DNA of 64,000 nt from Microbacterium azadirachtae (GTDB lineage: Bacteria > Actinomycetota > Actinomycetes > Actinomycetales > Microbacteriaceae), in contig NZ_JYIX01000039.1 in the NCBI RefSeq assembly GCF_000956505.1, positions 309,058-373,057 on the forward strand. The letters are read 5' to 3'. This document shows, piece after piece, positions 59,983 to 64,000 of the stretch. The notes beneath the pieces were generated by a model. That model saw only the letters and a program-made list of their open reading frames with translations. It ran no database searches and was not told the origin of the DNA. A program made the position numbers and the translations under genes. Numbering within the stretch: the stretch's first letter is position 1; the number at the start of each line of letters is the position of its first letter.

Positions 59983-60933
59983 ATGGCATCCCTCTCCTCG
60001 CTGACGTTCTCCCTCAACGCGATCCAGTGGATCAACGTGCTGTCGGACCCCTCCGACCCGGACAGCCCCGGACTGTGGCGGTTCGCGGACCCGACCTTCG
60101 TGGCCGAGTACCCCGACGTGCTCGCGCAGATCCGCAACGCCGGTTTCGACACGACCATGATGGAGGTGCTCGACACCCAGACGCTGCAGAGCTACGCGCG
60201 CATGATCGCGGATGCCGGGCTGCGGGTCTCGCCGGGCTATGCGCAGGTGCCCGTGGGCTCGGCGCATGGCGGGCGCCTGGAGAAGGGGACGTTCGAGCGC
60301 GCGCACTGGTTCGACGGCGTGCGGCGCAAGGCCGAGGAGTCCACCTACATGGGACTCTCCCGGATCTTCCTCGCCGCAGAGGTCGACTACGCCGCTCCGC
60401 GCTGGGAGCACCCGGCCGTCGGCTACGACTTCGATCAGGACCGCCTCGACGAGCAGCTGGAACTTCTCGACGAGGCCGTCGACGTCCTCAACGCCGAGGG
60501 GGTGCGTCCCGGCCTGCACAACCACGTCGGCACCCTGGTCGAGACCCAGCAGGAGTACGAGTACGTCCTGGAGAACATCGACGCCTCGCGCCTCGGCGCC
60601 GCGTTCGACATCGGGCACCTGGAGTGGGCCGGGATCGACGCCAGGGCCGTGCTGGAGAAGTGGGGCGACCGAGTGCAGGACCTGCACATCAAGGACATCG
60701 ACCTCGATGTCGCCCGGCGGACCCGCGAGGAGGGCCTGAGCTACGAGAAGGCCACCAACCTCGGTCTGTACCGCGAGCCGGGCCTCGGCGACCTCGATCT
60801 GGTCGGAATCCTCGGTGCGCTCCCTGACGGCTTCGATGGCACGGTGCTGATCGAGGTCGACCGTGCGAGCATGGATCCGGGGGAGAGTGCGACCTACACG
60901 GCGGGCTGGCTGGCCGAGGCGACGAAGTCCTGA
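59983..60933 (+). CDS. TIM-barrel sugar isomerase/epimerase-like protein
   Basis: 316-residue AP-endonuclease-2/xylose-isomerase-type TIM barrel. Possible metal ligands are visible in the strand ends: FLAAEVDYAAP (Glu), GLHNHVGTLVETQ (His), GAAFDIGHLEWAG (Asp and His) and DLHIKDIDLD (His, Asp). ATG 59983 follows GAAAGG. It lies directly after the permeases. By family it would isomerise or epimerise a keto-sugar or sugar acid. The substrate cannot be named. Confidence 0.82.
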   Translation: MASLSSLTFSLNAIQWINVLSDPSDPDSPGLWRFADPTFVAEYPDVLAQIRNAGFDTTMMEVLDTQTLQSYARMIADAGLRVSPGYAQVPVGSAHGGRLEKGTFERAHWFDGVRRKAEESTYMGLSRIFLAAEVDYAAPRWEHPAVGYDFDQDRLDEQLELLDEAVDVLNAEGVRPGLHNHVGTLVETQQEYEYVLENIDASRLGAAFDIGHLEWAGIDARAVLEKWGDRVQDLHIKDIDLDVARRTREEGLSYEKATNLGLYREPGLGDLDLVGILGALPDGFDGTVLIEVDRASMDPGESATYTAGWLAEATKS

Positions 60934-60943
60934 GGAGAGGTTC

Positions 60944-61951
60944 ATGAGCACCCACCCCGTCACGCTGTTCACCGGTCAGTGGGCGGATCTGCCGTTCGAG
61001 GAGGTGGCGCGCCTCGCCGCCTCCTGGGGCTATGACGGGCTGGAGATCGCGGCTTCCGGCGATCATCTCGATCTGAAGCGCGCCGACGAGGACGACGCCT
61101 ACATCGTCTCGCGGCTCGAGATCCTCGACCGTCACGGCCTGAAGACGTTCGCGATCTCGAACCATCTCGCAGGCCAGGCCGTGTGCGACGCCCCGATCGA
61201 CTTCCGCCACCGCGCGATCCTGCGCGACTACGTCTGGGGTGACGGCGACGCCGAGGGCGTCCGGCAGCGTGCCGCGGAGGACATGAAGCGCGCGGCGCGT
61301 GTCGCCCGCAAGCTCGGCGTCGACACGGTCGTCGGTTTCACTGGCTCGTCGATCTGGCCGTACGTGGCGATGTTCCCGCCGGTCGGGGAGGACGTGATCG
61401 CCGCGGGGTTCGAGGACTTCGCGCACCGGTGGAACCCGATCCTGGACGTGTTCGACGGCGAAGGGGTGCGGTTCGCGCATGAGGTGCATCCCTCGGAGAT
61501 CGCGTACGACTACTGGAGTTCGGTCCGCGCGCTCGAGGCCGTGGACCACCGGGAGGCGTTCGGATTCAACTGGGATCCGTCGCACATGATGTGGCAGAAC
61601 ATCGATCCGGTGGGCTTCATCTGGGACTTCCAGGACCGGATCTACCACGTCGACTGCAAGGACACCCGGATGCGCCCGCAGAACGGCCGCGCGGGCGTGC
61701 TCGGCTCGCACCTGCCCTGGGGCGATCCTCGCCGCGGCTGGGACTTCGTCTCGACAGGGCACGGCGACGTGCCGTGGGAGGACTCGTTCCGCGCGCTCGA
61801 CGCGATCGGCTACACCGGGCCGATCTCGATCGAGTGGGAGGACGCGGGCATGGATCGCCTGCACGGCGCGGCCCAGGCCGTGCAGTACGTGCGCTCCCTG
61901 CTCTGGCCGAAGCCCACCGCGTCCTTCGACGCCGCCTTCCGCAACCAGTGA
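60944..61951 (+). CDS. TIM-barrel sugar isomerase/epimerase-like protein (second)
   Basis: 335 residues, different subgroup from its upstream neighbour. Motifs: TLFTGQWADLPFEEVARLAA, WGYDGLEIAASGDHLDL, TVVGFTGSSIWPYVAMFPP, RFAHEVHPSEIAYDYWSSV (Glu, His), FGFNWDPSHMMWQNIDP (Asp, His) and IYHVDCKDT (His, Asp). This group is widespread in actinomycete sugar clusters. Related TIM-barrel proteins in C-glycoside clusters (CarC/DgpC-type) cleave 3-keto-glycosides; that link is an inference. It is the last gene of the cluster. Confidence 0.83.
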   Translation: MSTHPVTLFTGQWADLPFEEVARLAASWGYDGLEIAASGDHLDLKRADEDDAYIVSRLEILDRHGLKTFAISNHLAGQAVCDAPIDFRHRAILRDYVWGDGDAEGVRQRAAEDMKRAARVARKLGVDTVVGFTGSSIWPYVAMFPPVGEDVIAAGFEDFAHRWNPILDVFDGEGVRFAHEVHPSEIAYDYWSSVRALEAVDHREAFGFNWDPSHMMWQNIDPVGFIWDFQDRIYHVDCKDTRMRPQNGRAGVLGSHLPWGDPRRGWDFVSTGHGDVPWEDSFRALDAIGYTGPISIEWEDAGMDRLHGAAQAVQYVRSLLWPKPTASFDAAFRNQ

Positions 61952-61961
61952 GGAGGGCGGC

Positions 61962-62885
61962 TCAGCTCTCGCGCAGGCGTACGAGGCGCTCGTGGCCCGA
62001 TTCCTCGAGCTCCGCGATGTCGGCCCGCGACTTCAGGAAGGCGTTGAACGAGCGGTAGCCGAGCGCCTTCTCGCTGAACGAGGGATCCATCCGCCGGATC
62101 TGCGTCTTCACCGCCGAGCTGTGCAGCCACTCGTCGCCGTCGCTCTTGTCGTGCCCGAGCCGCAGCGCGCGCACGAGTGTGGCGGTCGCCTGCTCCTGAT
62201 CCGACGTGCTGGGCTCGTCCTTCTCGGCGGTGGCGCGGGACTGCTTGCGCGCCCCCTGAGTCTGCTTGGCGACCGTCTTCTTGGGTGCCGCTTCGGCCGT
62301 GGGCGCGGGTGCTGCCGCGCGCTCGACGCCGGGCAGCGAGTCGTACGCCTCGAACTCGTCGCACGCGGCGGCCAGCGACTTGGCGGTGGAGCCCGCGACG
62401 CCCACGCCGATCACGTAGCGGCCGAGGCGCTTGCAGCGCTGCGCGAGCGGCACGTAGTCGCTGTCGCCGGCGACGATGACCACATGGGTGAGGTCTGGCA
62501 GGCGGAACATGTCCTCGACGGCGTCGACAGCGAGGCGGATGTCGGCGCCGTTCTTCGCATACGCCGCGGCCGGGAAGAGCTGCACGAGGTCGACGGCGCG
62601 CGCCACCAGCTGGGAGCGGTACTCGGCGTTGACCGGCGAGGACCAGTCGGCGTACGCCCGCGTGAGCACGAGCGTGCCGAACGAGGAGGCGTAGTCGATG
62701 ATCGCTCCGACGTCGATCATCGCGGCCTTGAGCCGCTCCGCGACTTCGGCGTCGGCGGGGTTGTCCTGGATCCGCTGACGATCCTTGCTGTAGGAGTTGC
62801 GCCCGTGGACGCGGTCGTACCAGGAGATGACGATGTTGTCGAAGTCGAGATAGACGGCGACGCGGGTGTCCTGCGGCTCAGCCAT
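61962..62885 (-). CDS. NYN-domain (LabA/DUF88) protein with C-terminal OST-HTH-like region
   Basis: 307 residues. The PIN-like NYN nuclease domain is at about 8-185: VAVYLDFDNIVIS (Asp), ADIRLAVDAVEDM, VIVAGDSDYVPLAQRCKRLG (Asp-Ser-Asp). A low-complexity basic Ala/Lys linker (about 195-245) leads to a C-terminal wHTH-like segment (EWLHSSAVKTQIRRMDPSFS), similar to OST-HTH domains that bind RNA. It probably acts on RNA. It is convergent with the TIM-barrel gene, 10 bp between stops. Confidence 0.87.
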   Translation of the reverse strand: MAEPQDTRVAVYLDFDNIVISWYDRVHGRNSYSKDRQRIQDNPADAEVAERLKAAMIDVGAIIDYASSFGTLVLTRAYADWSSPVNAEYRSQLVARAVDLVQLFPAAAYAKNGADIRLAVDAVEDMFRLPDLTHVVIVAGDSDYVPLAQRCKRLGRYVIGVGVAGSTAKSLAAACDEFEAYDSLPGVERAAAPAPTAEAAPKKTVAKQTQGARKQSRATAEKDEPSTSDQEQATATLVRALRLGHDKSDGDEWLHSSAVKTQIRRMDPSFSEKALGYRSFNAFLKSRADIAELEESGHERLVRLRES

Positions 62886-62907
62886 GGGGGTTCTCCTCCG
62901 GAGTCGG

Positions 62908-63903
62908 TCAGTCGGTCTCGTTCGGGTAGCGGACCCCGATCTGCGCGCGGATCTCATCGAGCAGGCCCATGATCGCGACGGACTCCGCGACGGGGAGCAG
63001 ATCGCTGTCCAGGGACTCGTCGGCGACGTAGCGCTCCGCCGCGATCGCCTCGAACTGCATCCCGCGCCCCGCGCCCTCGGCGGGCCGCGCGGAGAACTCC
63101 TCCAGGACGACGCCCTCGGGGTCGATCACCCGCAGGATCGAGGGCGACCACCACCAGCGCTCGATCTCCACGCGCGCCTTCGTGCCGAGCACGACCGCGG
63201 TGTTCGGTCCCGCCGTGCGCGAGGAGGAGAACGTGGTCGAGATGGCTCCGCCGTCGTGCGTCATGACGGTCGCGACCTCGGCGTCGGCACCCGTCTCGAG
63301 GAGGCGGGCGACCGCCTTGACCTCGGTCGGCACGCCCAGCACGCCGACGACGAAGGAGATCGGGTAGATGGCCAGATCCAGCAGCGCCCCGCCGCCCAGC
63401 TCGAGGGCGTTCAGACGGTGGGCGGGATCCGTCGGCAGCGTCTGCGTGTGATCCGCGGAGACGGTGCGGATCTCGCCCAGGGTGCCGGCCGCGATGATCT
63501 CGCGCAGCCGCGCCATGTGCGGCAGGTACCGGGTCCACATCGCCTCCATGACGAGCAGGCCCTTCTCGCGGCCGAGGTCGGCGAGGTCCTGCGCCTCGGC
63601 GTGGTTGAGCGTGAAGGCCTTCTCGACGAGCACGTGCTTGCCGTGCTCCAGCGCGAGACGCGCGTCGGCGTGATGCATCGGATGCGGGGTGGCGACGTAG
63701 ACGATGTCGACCTCGGGATCCGCCACGAGCGCCTCGTACGAGCCGTGCGCCCTCGCGATGCCGTAGCGCGCGGCGAACGCGTCGGCGGACTCCTGCGACC
63801 GGGATCCGACGGCGGCGAGGTCGAGACCCGCGGTGCGGAGGTCGGCGGCGAAGGCGGCGGCGATGCCGCCCGTGGCGAGGATGCCCCAGCGAAGTCCGGT
63901 CAT
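62908..63903 (-). CDS. Gfo/Idh/MocA-family oxidoreductase
   Basis: 331 residues: RWGILATGGIAAAFAADLRT, VDIVYVATPHPMHHADARLA, HVLVEKAFTLNHAEAQDLAD and MWTRYLPHMARLREII. Reads as a dihydrodiol/glucose-fructose-oxidoreductase-like NAD(P) enzyme. The nucleotide-binding glycine pattern is ATGGIA rather than GxGxxG. It is upstream of the NYN gene on the same strand (22 bp apart), so the two may share a transcript. It is separate in sequence from the enzyme at 54114. Confidence 0.88.
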   Translation of the reverse strand: MTGLRWGILATGGIAAAFAADLRTAGLDLAAVGSRSQESADAFAARYGIARAHGSYEALVADPEVDIVYVATPHPMHHADARLALEHGKHVLVEKAFTLNHAEAQDLADLGREKGLLVMEAMWTRYLPHMARLREIIAAGTLGEIRTVSADHTQTLPTDPAHRLNALELGGGALLDLAIYPISFVVGVLGVPTEVKAVARLLETGADAEVATVMTHDGGAISTTFSSSRTAGPNTAVVLGTKARVEIERWWWSPSILRVIDPEGVVLEEFSARPAEGAGRGMQFEAIAAERYVADESLDSDLLPVAESVAIMGLLDEIRAQIGVRYPNETD

Positions 63904-63934
63904 GGCTCCAGCGTACGGGCTTCCACCACCTCGA

Positions 63935-63980
63935 GTCGTCCCCGCCAGCGGAGGCCCTGGGGTGCGCTGGCGGGGACGAC
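63935..63980. repeat. Perfect 16-bp inverted repeat at the window end
   Basis: GTCGTCCCCGCCAGCG at 63935-63950 and its exact complement at 63965-63980, with a 14-nt loop. It lies 32 bp before the start of the minus-strand oxidoreductase gene. The flanking sequence CCACCACC (63923-63930) can pair further with GGTGGGG after 63987. Confidence 0.8.
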
Positions 63981-64000
63981 CCCCAATGGTGGGGGACCAC

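Overview
The window is about 64 kb of GC-rich (roughly 70% by eye) chromosomal DNA. It is packed with genes that often overlap by ATGA, GTGA or TTGA. GTG and TTG starts, apparently leaderless promoters, a class Ib nrdHIEF operon with NrdR boxes and many ABC sugar importers all point to a high-GC actinomycete. Protein style and intergenic repeats fit Microbacteriaceae, most likely Microbacterium or a close relative; this is inferred from recognition, not from a search. I see no rRNA, tRNA, CRISPR array, prophage or transposase gene.

Layout. 1-4.2 kb: histidine utilisation genes hutH (5' part missing), hutU and hutI. 4.3-11.4 kb: a LacI-controlled sugar operon (binding protein, two permeases, an S51 peptidase, an amylo-alpha-1,6-glucosidase-like enzyme). 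11.5-16.3 kb: an SDR-like protein, hutG (the fourth hut step, apart from hutHUI), a DUF559 protein lying between direct repeats, a DUF445 membrane protein and a CsoR/RcnR-type metal sensor. 16.4-19.8 kb: an MFS/MHS transporter and a metallo-hydrolase, divergent from a LysR regulator. 19.9-27.2 kb: a polyamine-type ABC operon (potABCD order A-D-B-C), an ECF sigma factor with a SnoaL-like tail, a RibD/DHFR-like protein and a class III transaminase. 27.3-28.7 kb: two toxin-antitoxin modules back to back. 28.7-34.2 kb: an MFS transporter and nrdHIEF.

34.3-44.8 kb is an accessory-looking stretch (hydrolase, PaaX-type regulator, acetyltransferase, uronate-dehydrogenase-like enzyme, VOC and DHFR-like proteins, WYL regulator, patatin, fatty-acid desaturase, serine hydrolase). 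44.8-52.6 kb holds pgi, a VOC protein, a DUF2252/aldo-keto reductase pair, and two TIGR01777-type epimerases facing each other. 52.8-62 kb is a ROK-controlled glycoside cluster. It contains a Gfo/Idh/MocA oxidoreductase, a pyranose-oxidase-like GMC flavoenzyme, an ABC importer and two TIM-barrel isomerase-like proteins, and it looks like a pathway that handles sugars through a keto-glycoside. The window closes with an NYN-domain protein and another Gfo/Idh/MocA oxidoreductase.

The most unusual layer is intergenic. At least seven long inverted repeats (stems of 14 to 31 bp) lie between genes. Some share sequence in two repeat families (4217-4263, 25733-25790 and 33157-33173; 40921-41000 and 47106-47192). 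The hexamer GGATCC is also far commoner than base composition predicts. The best candidate for a little-described system is the glycoside-oxidation cluster at 54-62 kb.
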